Shown piece by piece: positions 5,698-12,951 of a DNA stretch of 12,951 bases. How positions within the stretch are numbered: the first letter of the stretch is position 1; each line of letters starts with the position of its first letter. The notes beneath the pieces are model-generated. The model did not search any database. It worked only from the letters and a program-made list of their open reading frames with translations, and was not told where the DNA came from. A program made the translations under genes and the position numbers. The DNA lies in assembly GCA_002433675.1 (NCBI GenBank), contig DJIP01000318.1:1-12951 (forward strand), in the 5' to 3' direction. Origin of the DNA: Halomonas halophila. GTDB lineage: Bacteria > Pseudomonadota > Gammaproteobacteria > Pseudomonadales > Halomonadaceae.

Positions 5698-8550
5698 ATG
5701 ACTTTGCTATGGATTCCCTTGCTCCCTCTTCTCGGTGTGCTGGTCCCCGCATTGACCGGATCTAGAGGCCGCCCTCTTTGCACCCTTGCCACGGCGGTCC
5801 TTCCCGCCATTGCACTGGCCATGACCCTGGCCCAGCTGCCCGCCCTGGGCGTCGGGGACATACCACGGGTCTCCCTGAGCTGGGTGCCCCAACTGGGGCT
5901 GGACCTGGCCTTTCGTCTCGATGGCCTGTCGCTGCTGTTCAATGTACTGATACTGGGCATCGGCCTGCTGATCATCCTGTATGCCCACTACTATCTGGAT
6001 GCCAGCGAGAACTACGCCCGCTTCTACGCCTACCTGATCCTGTTCATGGCCTCCATGGTGGGCATCGCCATGGCCGATAACCTGCTGGTGCTGTGGTTCT
6101 TCTGGGAGTTGACCAGCCTGTCATCCTTCCTGCTGATCGGTTTCTGGTCGCATCGCTCGGAGGCTCGCAAGGGAGCGCGCATGGCGATGACGGTCACCGG
6201 CGCCGGTGGCCTGGCCCTGCTGGCAGGCTTTCTGCTGCTCGGCGATATCGTCGGCAGCCTCGACATGCAGGTGGTGCTGGAGAGCGGAGAAACGATCCTG
6301 GCCGATCCGCGCTATCCGCTGATGCTGGTACTGGTGCTGCTCGGCGCCTTCGCCAAGTCTGCCCAGTTCCCGTTCCACTTCTGGCTACCCCATGCCATGG
6401 CGGCGCCGACTCCGGTATCCGCGTACCTGCACTCCGCCACCATGGTCAAGGCGGGGATCTTCCTGATGGCGCGCCTGCATCCCGCCATCGCCGGCAGCGA
6501 GCTGTGGTCGGCCATCGTGACCGTGGTCGGCATCGTGACCATGGTGTATGCCGCCTGGTTTGCCCTGATCAAGGCGGACCTCAAGGGTATTCTGGCGTTC
6601 TCCACCGTCAGCCATCTGGGCCTGATTACCGTGCTGCTGGGCATCGGCAGCCCCATGGCGGTGCTGGCGGCGCTGTTTCATATCCTCAACCACGCTACCT
6701 TCAAGGCCGCACTGTTCATGTGTTCGGGGATCATCGACCATGAGGCCGGCACCCGCGACCTAGCCCGGCTGGGCAAACTGGCCAAGGCGATGCCGGTCAC
6801 CTGCGTGGTGATGAGCATCACCGGCGCCGCCATGGCAGGCGTGCCGCTATTCAATGGTTTCATCTCCAAGGAAATGTTCTTCACCGAGGCCCTCGAGACC
6901 CACGCCTTCGGCGGGCTCAGCCTGGTGCTGCCGGTGCTGGCCACCATCGGCGGCGTGCTGTCGGTGGCCTATTCCGCGCGGCTGGTTCATGCGGTGTTCT
7001 TCGCACCCCCGCGCCACGCGCCACCCAAGACGCCACACGAACCTCCCTACCTGATGCGAGCACCGTCTGAACTGCTGGCGGTGCTGTGTATCCTGGTCGG
7101 CCTGTTCCCGGCACTGATGGCCACCTGGCTGATGGCACCCGCCGTCGAGGCGGTACTGCTCGAGCCGCTGGAGTTCCACCTGGCGCTGTGGCATGGCTTC
7201 AATCTGCCGCTGGCGATGAGTGCGGTGGCCCTGGTCGCCGGCGTCATCACCTATATCCTGCATCGCAAGATTCGCCAGTTCGTGCGGGACTTCCCGCCGC
7301 GTGATGCCAGCCGTATCTTCGAGGGTGTCATCCAATGCATCGGCGATCGTGCCGAGCGCATCACCGAATGCGTCGACAACGCCTCGCTGCAGCGCTTCAT
7401 GACCTTGCTGCTGACCGCCTCGCTGGTGGTCGGCGCCATCGGTCTGGCCCAGATGGACACCCTGACCGGGGCCAAGGGCAACCAACCGGTGGATGGCGTG
7501 CTGCTGGTCGGCGCCCTGCTGCTGGTGTTCACCGGCATTGGCACCGCCATCACCCATCGCCATCGTCTGATCTCGCTGCTGATGCTGTCGGTGGTGGGGC
7601 TGCTGGTGTCGCTGACCTTTGCCCGCTTTTCGGCACCGGATCTGGCGTTGACCCAGCTATCGGTCGAGGTGGTCACCATGATCCTGCTGATGCTGGCGCT
7701 GTTCTTCCTGCCCCAGAAGACCCCGCGGGAGTCCACCCCGGCGCGGGCCCTACGCGACCTGGTGCTGTGTACCGGCCTGGGCGGGGTGATCGCCGGACTC
7801 AACTACACCGTGCTGACCCGCGACACCGAGAGCATCTCGGACTTCTTCCTCGACAACAGTGTGCCCGGCGGCGGCGGCCACAACGTGGTCAATGTCATCC
7901 TGGTCGACTTCCGTGGCTTCGACACCCTGGGCGAGATCACGGTGCTGGCGATCGCTGGCCTGGCCATCTTCAAGCTGCTCAACCGTCTGCGCCTGTTCAT
8001 GCCTCACAGCGACAGCGAAGGACGCATCTGGGCTCCGGACCGCTACCCGATGATTCTGACCACCATCTCCCAGACGGTGCTGCCGCTGGCACTGCTGGTG
8101 TCGGTGTTCATCTTCCTGCGTGGCCACAACCAGCCCGGTGGCGGCTTTATCGCCGGCCTGATCACCGCGGTGGGGCTGATTCTGGTGTACATGGCCCGGG
8201 GCGTTGCCTGGACCCAGCAGCGCCTCGACTTCCCCTACCAGCCGGTGGCGATCCTCGGCGTCGGCGTCGCCGCCCTGACCGGCTTCGGCAGCTGGCTGTT
8301 CGGCGCGCCCTTCCTGACCTCATCCTTCGGTCACTTCCATATTCCGCTGATTGGTGATATCGAACTGGCCACCGCCATGCTGTTCGATCTCGGTGTCTAT
8401 CTGGCGGTGGTCGGCGCGACCCTGATGATCCTGGCCAACCTGGGCAAGGTCACCACCCCCCACCGGCCGGCCAAGGAAGACCATGACGCGACGGAACGTG
8501 GCCTGCACCGCACCGACGACCCCACCCCCGACGGCAAGGAGACCGTGTGA
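5698..8550 (+). CDS. mrpA: Mrp Na+/H+ antiporter subunit A fused to subunit B (MrpA-B)
   Basis: Largest membrane subunit of the multisubunit monovalent cation/H+ antiporter (also called Mnh, Pha, Sha), homologous to NuoL of complex I. 950 residues, much longer than a stand-alone MrpA (about 800), because the MrpB domain is fused at the C-terminus: a segment from about 778 ([18 protein letters not shown], then [14 protein letters not shown]) is MrpB-like, and no separate mrpB follows. The NuoL-like core shows E137 in [18 protein letters not shown]220 in [19 protein letters not shown], and HSATMVKAG with K251, residues corresponding to the conserved proton-path charges. The region about 600-680 ([17 protein letters not shown]) is the MrpA C-terminal domain. 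The ATG at 5698 has AGGA 10 nt upstream; nothing upstream in frame is plausible. It heads the operon mrpA(B)CDEFG; mrpC starts 1 bp after its stop. The fused arrangement is the 'group 2' form of proteobacteria. The cation preference (Na+ or K+) cannot be read from sequence. Confidence 0.96.
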   Translation: MTLLWIPLLPLLGVLVPALTGSRGRPLCTLATAVLPAIALAMTLAQLPALGVGDIPRVSLSWVPQLGLDLAFRLDGLSLLFNVLILGIGLLIILYAHYYLDASENYARFYAYLILFMASMVGIAMADNLLVLWFFWELTSLSSFLLIGFWSHRSEARKGARMAMTVTGAGGLALLAGFLLLGDIVGSLDMQVVLESGETILADPRYPLMLVLVLLGAFAKSAQFPFHFWLPHAMAAPTPVSAYLHSATMVKAGIFLMARLHPAIAGSELWSAIVTVVGIVTMVYAAWFALIKADLKGILAFSTVSHLGLITVLLGIGSPMAVLAALFHILNHATFKAALFMCSGIIDHEAGTRDLARLGKLAKAMPVTCVVMSITGAAMAGVPLFNGFISKEMFFTEALETHAFGGLSLVLPVLATIGGVLSVAYSARLVHAVFFAPPRHAPPKTPHEPPYLMRAPSELLAVLCILVGLFPALMATWLMAPAVEAVLLEPLEFHLALWHGFNLPLAMSAVALVAGVITYILHRKIRQFVRDFPPRDASRIFEGVIQCIGDRAERITECVDNASLQRFMTLLLTASLVVGAIGLAQMDTLTGAKGNQPVDGVLLVGALLLVFTGIGTAITHRHRLISLLMLSVVGLLVSLTFARFSAPDLALTQLSVEVVTMILLMLALFFLPQKTPRESTPARALRDLVLCTGLGGVIAGLNYTVLTRDTESISDFFLDNSVPGGGGHNVVNVILVDFRGFDTLGEITVLAIAGLAIFKLLNRLRLFMPHSDSEGRIWAPDRYPMILTTISQTVLPLALLVSVFIFLRGHNQPGGGFIAGLITAVGLILVYMARGVAWTQQRLDFPYQPVAILGVGVAALTGFGSWLFGAPFLTSSFGHFHIPLIGDIELATAMLFDLGVYLAVVGATLMILANLGKVTTPHRPAKEDHDATERGLHRTDDPTPDGKETV

Positions 8551-8551
8551 C

Positions 8552-8896
8552 ATGGAAATGCTCTATGCCATAACGACCGGCGTGCTCGCCGCCAGTGGCC
8601 TGTACCTGATGCTGCGCGGCCGAACCTTCCCTGTGGTGGTAGGTCTGACGCTCTTGTCCTATGCCACCAACCTCTTCCTGTTCTCCATGGGCGGACTGAC
8701 CACCGGTGGCTCCGCCATTATCGACGGCAAGAGCAACTACAGCGATCCGCTGCCCCAGGCGCTGGTGCTGACGGCCATCGTCATCGGCTTCGCCATGACC
8801 GCCTTCGCGGTGATCCTGGCGATGCGTGCACGGGGGGACATGGGCAATGACCACGTGGACGGGCGCAAGGCCGAGGACAAGGAGGAGCGACGCTGA
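8552..8896 (+). CDS. mrpC: Mrp antiporter subunit C (NuoK-like)
   Basis: Small membrane subunit of the Mrp complex, homologous to NuoK of complex I. 114 residues with three hydrophobic segments (about 4-22, 27-48 and 70-94). The family hallmarks MEMLYAITTGVLAASGLYLML at the N-terminus, the GGLTTGGSAII turn (about 49-59) and DPLPQALVLTAIVIGFAMTA (about 67-86) are present. The ATG at 8552 has AAGGAGA 9 nt upstream, located inside the end of mrpA; a longer ORF from 8483 is rejected because it overlaps mrpA by nearly 70 bp and adds no family sequence. Its stop TGA overlaps the mrpD start by 1 nt, so the two are probably translationally coupled. The C-terminal tail is charged (RKAEDKEERR). Confidence 0.95.
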   Translation: MEMLYAITTGVLAASGLYLMLRGRTFPVVVGLTLLSYATNLFLFSMGGLTTGGSAIIDGKSNYSDPLPQALVLTAIVIGFAMTAFAVILAMRARGDMGNDHVDGRKAEDKEERR

Positions 8897-10401
8897 TGTC
8901 CCACCTGATCGTGATGCCCATCGTGCTGCCACTGGCAGCCGCGGTGGCGCTGCTGCTGACCCGATTCGGCAATCCCACGCTCAAGCGTGGTCTCGGCCTC
9001 GCGACTACCCTGGCGCTGCTGGTGATCAGCATTATGCTGCTGCGCCAGGCGGCCGGCGGCGAGATCCAGTACTACGCCCTGGGCAACTGGCAGCCCCCCT
9101 TCGGCATCATCATGGTGCTGGACCGGCTATCGGCACTGATGCTGTTCGTGACCTCGATGCTGGCGGTCGGTGCTGTGCTGTTCGCCTGCGGCGGCGACGA
9201 CGAGAAAGGCAGCAACTTCCACGGCCTGTTCCAGCTGCAGCTAATGGGGATCAACGGCGCCTTCCTGACCGGCGACCTGTTCAACCTGTTCGTGTTCTTC
9301 GAGGTACTGCTACTGGCCTCCTACGCCCTGCTGGTCCACGGCGGTGGCAAGGCACGCATCCAGTCGGCGGTACACTACGCCGTCCTTAACCTGGCCGGAT
9401 CGGCGCTGTTCCTGTTCGCCGTGGGCCTGCTGTATGGCGCCACCGGCACTCTCAACATGGCGGACATGGCCCAGGCGGTGAGTCAGCTGCCGGGGGAGCG
9501 ACAGGGCATGGTCATCGCCGGTGCCCTGTTGCTGCTGGTGGTATTTGGCCTCAAGGCGGCGGTACTGCCGCTGTATTTCTGGCTCCCGCGGGCCTACGCC
9601 AGCGCGCCACCCCCGGTGGCCGCCCTGTTTGCGGTGATGACCAAGATCGGCGTCTACGCCATCCTGAGGGTCTACTGGCTGGTCTTCGGTGACCAGGCAG
9701 GCCCCCTGGAGGCGCTTGAACAGAGTTGGGTGTGGTGGCTTTCGCTTGGCACCCTGGCGATCGCCGGTATCGGTGTGCTGGCCGCCCGCGACCTGCGCCT
9801 GCTGGTGGCCTATCTGGTGCTGGTCTCGGTGGGCACGCTGCTCGCCGGCGTCGGCATGCGCTCCCCCGAGGCGGTATCGGGCCTGCTGTTCTATCTGGTT
9901 CACACCACCCTGGTCACCGGCGGGCTGTTCCTGCTGGCGGACATGATCGGCGTTCAGCGCGGCAAGGCCGGTACCCGCCTGGTACGCGGTCGGATACCGC
10001 GCAATGCCACGGCGCTGGGCCTTTTGTTCCTGATCGGTTCCATGGCGGTGGCGGGCCTGCCCCCGCTGTCCGGGGCGCTGGGCAAGGTCATGCTGATGAG
10101 CGCCGGCGACAGCGCCCAACGTCTCTGGTTCTGGCCTCTGCTGCTGGCCACCGGCCTGTGCGCTATCGTCGCCCTGTCGCGGGCAGGCTCCACCCTATTC
10201 TGGCGTAGCCAGGCCAGCGATGACGGCGATTCGCTGTCCCCCTGGCAGTGGGCGGGCACCGGCTGGTTGCTGGCGTCGTCTCCGCTGCTGGTGATCCTGG
10301 CCGGCCCCCTGGCCGGCTACACCGAAGCCACAGCCGAACAGTTGAGCGACCCGCAACCGATGATTCAGGCCGTTCTGATCGACCAGGGAGGCGACCAATG
10401 A
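8896..10401 (+). CDS. mrpD: Mrp antiporter subunit D (NuoM/N-like)
   Basis: Second large proton-path subunit of the Mrp complex, homologous to the NuoL/M/N antiporter-like subunits. 501 residues, the usual length, and hydrophobic throughout with roughly 14 membrane segments expected. Key residues are visible: E136 in LFNLFVFFEVLLLASYALL, K220 in VFGLKAAVLPLYFWLPRAY and K250 in AVMTKIGVYAILRV, matching charges shown to matter in Bacillus MrpD. The ATG at 8896 shares a base with the mrpC stop (TGATG) and has GGAGGAG 8 nt upstream. Its own stop overlaps the mrpE start by 4 nt (ATGA). These overlaps suggest coupled translation and fixed stoichiometry. No broken motifs were noticed. Confidence 0.96.
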   Translation: MSHLIVMPIVLPLAAAVALLLTRFGNPTLKRGLGLATTLALLVISIMLLRQAAGGEIQYYALGNWQPPFGIIMVLDRLSALMLFVTSMLAVGAVLFACGGDDEKGSNFHGLFQLQLMGINGAFLTGDLFNLFVFFEVLLLASYALLVHGGGKARIQSAVHYAVLNLAGSALFLFAVGLLYGATGTLNMADMAQAVSQLPGERQGMVIAGALLLLVVFGLKAAVLPLYFWLPRAYASAPPPVAALFAVMTKIGVYAILRVYWLVFGDQAGPLEALEQSWVWWLSLGTLAIAGIGVLAARDLRLLVAYLVLVSVGTLLAGVGMRSPEAVSGLLFYLVHTTLVTGGLFLLADMIGVQRGKAGTRLVRGRIPRNATALGLLFLIGSMAVAGLPPLSGALGKVMLMSAGDSAQRLWFWPLLLATGLCAIVALSRAGSTLFWRSQASDDGDSLSPWQWAGTGWLLASSPLLVILAGPLAGYTEATAEQLSDPQPMIQAVLIDQGGDQ

Positions 10402-10898
10402 ACCGACGCACTCGCTCACTACTGCCGACACCGCTGCTCAGCCTGCTGCTGCTGGTCGTGTGGCTATTGCTGGTCAATAGCGTCGCCATCGGACATCTCT
10501 TGCTCGGCGGCTTCCTTGCCATTCTCATTCCCTGGCTGACCTACCCCTTCTGGGACATGCAGCCCGGCGTCAAGAAGCCCTGGAAGCTGCTGCGCTTCTT
10601 CTTCCGGGTGATCGGTGACATCGTCGTGGCCAACTTGCAGGTGGCCTGGATCATCATCAATCCCTGGCGCCGCACTCGCCCCCACTTTGTCGAGTATCCC
10701 TTGATGCTCGAGGAGCGATTCACCATCACCCTGCTGGCCAGCACCATCACCCTGACCCCGGGGACGGTATCGGCCAACCTGCGCATGGACGGCAAGACGC
10801 TACTGATCCACGCCCTGGACGTGCGTGACGAACAGACTCTGATCCGCACCATCCGCGAACGCTACGAGCAGCCGCTGAAGGAGATCTTCGAATGCTAG
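10398..10898 (+). CDS. mrpE: Mrp antiporter subunit E
   Basis: Membrane subunit of the Mrp antiporter, without a complex I homologue. 166 residues, normal for the family. There are two N-terminal hydrophobic segments (about 13-30 and 32-50), then a cytoplasmic domain containing the family motif TLLASTITLTPGTVS (about 111-125), followed by LIHALDV and an ERYEQPLKEIFEC end. The ATG at 10398 overlaps the mrpD stop by 4 nt and has GGGAGG 6 nt upstream; the longer ORF from 10248 lies inside mrpD and is not family-like. MrpE supports assembly or maximal activity of the complex in studied systems. Its end overlaps mrpF by 7 nt. Confidence 0.95.
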   Translation: MNRRTRSLLPTPLLSLLLLVVWLLLVNSVAIGHLLLGGFLAILIPWLTYPFWDMQPGVKKPWKLLRFFFRVIGDIVVANLQVAWIIINPWRRTRPHFVEYPLMLEERFTITLLASTITLTPGTVSANLRMDGKTLLIHALDVRDEQTLIRTIRERYEQPLKEIFEC

Positions 10899-11161
10899 AC
10901 ACCGCCGTGACCATCAGTTTGGCGCTGGTCTGCCTGGCGCTGCTGCTGAACCTGTTTCGTCTGACCGTGGGCCCGGACATGCCCGACCGGATCCTGGCGC
11001 TGGATACCATGTACGTGAACTCCATCGCCCTGATCATCCTGATGGGGGTCTGGCTCAACTCCAAGACCTACTTCGAGGCCGCGCTGCTGATCGCTCTGCT
11101 CGGCTTCATCAGCACCATTGCCGTATGCAAGTACCTGCTGCGCGGCGATATCATCGAGTAA
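10892..11161 (+). CDS. mrpF: Mrp antiporter subunit F
   Basis: Small membrane subunit of 89 residues with three hydrophobic segments (about 3-24, 35-55 and 60-80). The family segment RLTVGPDMPDRILALDTMYVN (in two parts, about 23-32 and 33-43) is present, including the conserved membrane aspartate D38 in RILALD, which is functionally important in characterised Mrp systems. The ATG at 10892 lies within the last 7 nt of mrpE and has AAGGAG 8 nt upstream, located in mrpE codons. The gene ends 15 bp before mrpG. Confidence 0.95.
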   Translation: MLDTAVTISLALVCLALLLNLFRLTVGPDMPDRILALDTMYVNSIALIILMGVWLNSKTYFEAALLIALLGFISTIAVCKYLLRGDIIE

Positions 11162-11176
11162 CTTCGGGAGAATTCC

Positions 11177-11560
11177 ATGTTCTACGTCATTCTCGAGGGG
11201 CTGATCTCGGTGCTGCTGATCGCCGGCGGACTGTTTGCCTTCATCGGCTCGCTGGGCATGGCCCACCTGCGGGACTTCTACATGCGCCTGCACGGCCCGA
11301 CCAAGGCCACCACCCTGGGCATGGGCTGCATCCTGTCCGGCTCCATGGTGTACTTCAGCGCCACCCAGGAAGGTACCCACCTGCAGGAGATGCTGATCAC
11401 CCTGTTTCTGTTCATCACCGCCCCGGTGAGCGCCCACATGCTGGCCAAGACCGGCCTGCACCAGCGCCTCAAGTATCTGGACAAGACCCGCGGCAAGCCG
11501 CTCGAATTTCGTGAGGAAGAGGTTGGGGATAAGCCGGTGCCCCACCCCGATCGAGACTAA
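11177..11560 (+). CDS. mrpG: Mrp antiporter subunit G
   Basis: Last subunit of the Mrp antiporter, 127 residues with three hydrophobic segments (about 6-26, 45-62 and 68-88). Family features are GLFAFIGSLGMAHLRDFYMRLHGPTKATTLG (about 15-45 in the protein), where the R-DFY-R-H-PTK pattern is diagnostic. The C-terminal tail is charged (REEEVGDKPVPHPDRD). The ATG at 11177 has GGGAG 6 nt upstream. This gene closes the operon: a strong palindromic terminator begins 20 bp after its stop, and the next gene, hemH, is convergent. Confidence 0.95.
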   Translation: MFYVILEGLISVLLIAGGLFAFIGSLGMAHLRDFYMRLHGPTKATTLGMGCILSGSMVYFSATQEGTHLQEMLITLFLFITAPVSAHMLAKTGLHQRLKYLDKTRGKPLEFREEEVGDKPVPHPDRD

Positions 11561-11580
11561 GCACCTAAACATCATTCCAT

Positions 11581-11626
11581 CCAGACACAAAACGGGCAGC
11601 CCATGGGCTGCCCGTTCTGTGTCTGG
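11581..11626. terminator. bidirectional intrinsic terminator between mrpG and hemH
   Basis: A 46-bp palindrome in which 22 of 23 opposed base pairs are complementary (one A/C mismatch at 11590/11617). The inner stem is AACGGGCAGCCC / GGGCTGCCCGTT; on the minus strand it is followed by TTTT, and on the plus strand by a short TTCTGT. It begins 20 bp after mrpG and ends 26 bp before the hemH stop codon. The position between convergent genes and the strong stem make a shared terminator the best reading. Confidence 0.88.
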
Positions 11627-11652
11627 CTATCGTGGAGCGGAAGGCCGAGCGA

Positions 11653-12723
11653 TCAGATCCAGCCGCCCAGTTCGCGCTTGACGATATCGGCCAGCACCGC
11701 GATGTGGTCGTCGCGATCATTGAGACACGGAATGTAGATGAAGTGCTCACCGCCGGCCTCGATGAAGGCGTCGCGGATCTCTTCCTCGATCTCTTCCAGG
11801 GTCTCCACGCAGTCGGCACTGAAGGCGGGAGACAGTACGGCGATGCTCTTGTGTCCCTGGCGCGCCAGTTCCGCCACCTTGTCGACGGTGGCGGGGCCCA
11901 CCCACTCTTCAGGCCCGAACTTGGACTGGAAGGCGGTGATCACCTCGTCCTCGGCGTGCCCCAGCCGCTCTCGCAGCAGTCGCGTGGTCTTCCTGCACTG
12001 ACAGTAGTAGGGATCGCCTTCCTCCAGAAAGCGCTTGGGTACGCCGTGATAGGACGCCACCACCACCGAGGGCTGGTGCGTCTCGTTGTCCAGGCGTTCG
12101 CCCACCGAGGCGGCCAGGGCCTCGATGTAGCGCGGCTCGTCGAAGTAGGCCGGCACCGTTCGCACCGATGGCTGCCACTTGCGTTTCATCAGCTGGCGGA
12201 AGAAGTGGTCGCAGGCGGTGGCGGTGGTGGGCGAGCCATACTGCGGGTACAGCGGGAAGAACAGGATACGCCGACAGCCCTTTTCCTCCAGCTCCTTGAG
12301 CGCCTTGTCGGTGGAGGGGTTGCCGTAGCGCATGCCGAAGCTGACCTCGATCGAGTCCCCCAGCTCAGCGCGCAGCCGCGTCGACAGCTTCTCGCTCTGA
12401 CTTCGGGTGATGGTCAGCAATGGACTTTCGTCCTTGTCAGTATTCCAGATGCTGCGATAGGCCGCCCCCGAGGCAAAGGGCCGGCGACTGAGGATAATCA
12501 GCTGCAGCAACGGCTGCCAAAGCCAGCGCGGATAGTCGACCACCCGCTGGTCCGACAGAAATTCGCTGAGGTAGCGGCGCATGGACCAGTAGTCGGTATC
12601 GTCCGGCGTACCCAGGTTGGCGACCAGCACACCAATCTTTTCACGTGCGACGGCAGGATGGTCGACCGGCGCCTGCTCCGGGCGATGGGCCTCCACCACT
12701 GAGGGGGGAACGGACTGATCCAT
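11653..12723 (-). CDS. hemH: ferrochelatase (protoheme ferro-lyase)
   Basis: Inserts Fe2+ into protoporphyrin IX, the last step of protoheme synthesis, in the cytoplasm or at the inner membrane. 356 residues, with about 20 more N-terminal residues than E. coli HemH before the core start KIGVLVANLGTP (29-40). Further motifs: FGMRYGNPS (129-137), FPLYPQYGSPTTAT (156-169), the catalytic histidine H226 in ASYHGVPKRF, and the acidic active-site region FSADCVETLEEIEEE (301-315, with E307). The end IPCLNDRDDH is typical. The ATG at 12723 has GAGGA about 10 nt upstream; an in-frame TTG at 12756 is less likely. It is convergent with mrpG and shares a terminator with it. Upstream it diverges from a photolyase-family gene with a 108-bp gap containing a TTGTACAA site, so it may share regulation with that gene. 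Confidence 0.96.
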   Translation of the reverse strand: MDQSVPPSVVEAHRPEQAPVDHPAVAREKIGVLVANLGTPDDTDYWSMRRYLSEFLSDQRVVDYPRWLWQPLLQLIILSRRPFASGAAYRSIWNTDKDESPLLTITRSQSEKLSTRLRAELGDSIEVSFGMRYGNPSTDKALKELEEKGCRRILFFPLYPQYGSPTTATACDHFFRQLMKRKWQPSVRTVPAYFDEPRYIEALAASVGERLDNETHQPSVVVASYHGVPKRFLEEGDPYYCQCRKTTRLLRERLGHAEDEVITAFQSKFGPEEWVGPATVDKVAELARQGHKSIAVLSPAFSADCVETLEEIEEEIRDAFIEAGGEHFIYIPCLNDRDDHIAVLADIVKRELGGWI

Positions 12724-12791
12724 GAAGGTGACTTCCTCTTGGTAGCGTATGCACAAAGCCTATCACCGGAGGGTATCAGGCTCGAATGAAG

Positions 12792-12800
12792 TGTTACTAT
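12792..12800 (+). promoter_or_regulatory. candidate extended -10 promoter of the second photolyase gene
   Basis: TGTTACTAT fits the extended -10 form TGn-TAnnnT, and would start transcription near 12807, about 25 nt before the ATG. No good -35 is seen, which extended -10 promoters can tolerate. If correct, the TTGTACAA site lies just downstream of the start point, a place where a repressor would act. Seen as a sequence match only. Confidence 0.4.
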
Positions 12801-12809
12801 GAAGAGGAT

Positions 12810-12817
12810 TTGTACAA
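12810..12817. promoter_or_regulatory. TTGTACAA site in the hemH/photolyase divergent region
   Basis: An 8-bp palindrome, 14 bp before the ATG of the photolyase-family gene. It carries the same TTGTACA core as the inverted repeat at 5485-5503 upstream of the cryptochrome gene. No clean second copy is visible nearby, so it is a weaker or half operator in comparison. A shared regulator is inference. Confidence 0.5.
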
Positions 12818-12831
12818 TTTTTGGTTAACCC

Positions 12832-12951
12832 ATGTCCAGATCCTTGATCCTGATCACCGGCGACCAGTTGAGCCTGGACCTCGGACTCTTGCAGACCGCT
12901 GGCGACAACGACGTCGTCGCGCTGTGTGAGGTCGCCGAGGAAGGCCGCTAC
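12832..12951 (+). CDS. cryptochrome/photolyase family protein (FeS-BCP / prokaryotic 6-4 photolyase-like), 5' part
   Basis: Only the first 40 codons are in the window. The translation begins MSRSLILITGDQLSLDLGLL and continues VVALCEVAEEGRY. The start LIL--GDQLS followed after about 20 residues by V-L-EV-EE--Y is typical of the PF04244-type photolyase-related family, which includes iron-sulfur bacterial cryptochromes and prokaryotic (6-4) photolyases. It is a different branch from the DASH gene at 4075-5376. The ATG at 12832 has no recognisable Shine-Dalgarno; the preceding bases are GGTTAACCC. The stretch upstream carries a TTGTACAA site and a possible extended -10. It is divergent from hemH. 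Subfamily and function (6-4 repair, CPD repair or photoreceptor) cannot be settled from 40 residues. Confidence 0.75.
   Translation, partial: MSRSLILITGDQLSLDLGLLQTAGDNDVVALCEVAEEGRY

Noticed and set aside
7335..8357. Plus-strand ORF of 340 codons inside mrpA
   Set aside because: Out-of-frame shadow; Arg/Pro/His-rich and without membrane segments, whereas the mrpA frame is continuous and conserved.
11632..12702. Plus-strand ORF of 356 codons over hemH
   Set aside because: Antisense shadow of hemH, nearly the same limits; the minus strand encodes all ferrochelatase motifs.

Overview
The window looks like chromosomal DNA from a high-GC gammaproteobacterium, most likely a halophile of the Halomonadaceae (Halomonas or a relative). 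The evidence is the GC-rich, strongly coding sequence, the acidic protein tails, a PHA-storage regulator, and a complete proteobacterial 'group 2' Mrp cation/proton antiporter operon with fused A and B subunits. The genus is inferred; no rRNA or other marker gene is present.

Layout. Positions 1-1836: purD (5' part, minus strand) and the PHA regulator phaR (minus) stand divergent to an RsmE-family rRNA methyltransferase gene (plus). Positions 1864-5376: three minus-strand genes, in order of transcription a DASH-type cryptochrome/photolyase, an MltB-family lipoprotein lytic transglycosylase, and a secreted retropepsin-like ('ATP-dependent zinc protease', PF05618-type) protein. Positions 5377-5697: a 321-bp divergent intergenic region with an AT-rich promoter/operator for the cryptochrome and the leader of the mrp operon. 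Positions 5698-11560: mrpA(B)CDEFG on the plus strand, tightly packed, with stop/start overlaps at C/D, D/E and E/F. Positions 11581-11626: a near-perfect 46-bp palindrome acting as a shared terminator between convergent mrpG and hemH. Positions 11653-12723: ferrochelatase hemH (minus). Positions 12832-12951: the first 40 codons of a second, distinct photolyase-family gene (plus), divergent from hemH.

How the parts fit together. The Mrp operon encodes a multi-subunit Na+(K+)/H+ antiporter related to complex I, important for salt and alkali tolerance. The most interesting regulatory signal is the sequence TTGTACA. It forms an 8-bp inverted repeat over the predicted -35 region of the cryptochrome gene and recurs as TTGTACAA just before the second photolyase gene, in the hemH/photolyase divergent region. 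On reading the window I saw it nowhere else. This suggests one light- or photodamage-responsive regulator, plausibly a MerR-family LitR/CarH/PhrR-type protein not encoded here, controlling both photolyase-family genes and perhaps heme synthesis. A second candidate operator, CTGC-N4-GCAG, lies 35 bp upstream of the phaR start and fits PhaR autoregulation. I see no mobile element, CRISPR array, tRNA or rRNA, and no gene cluster that I would call a new system.
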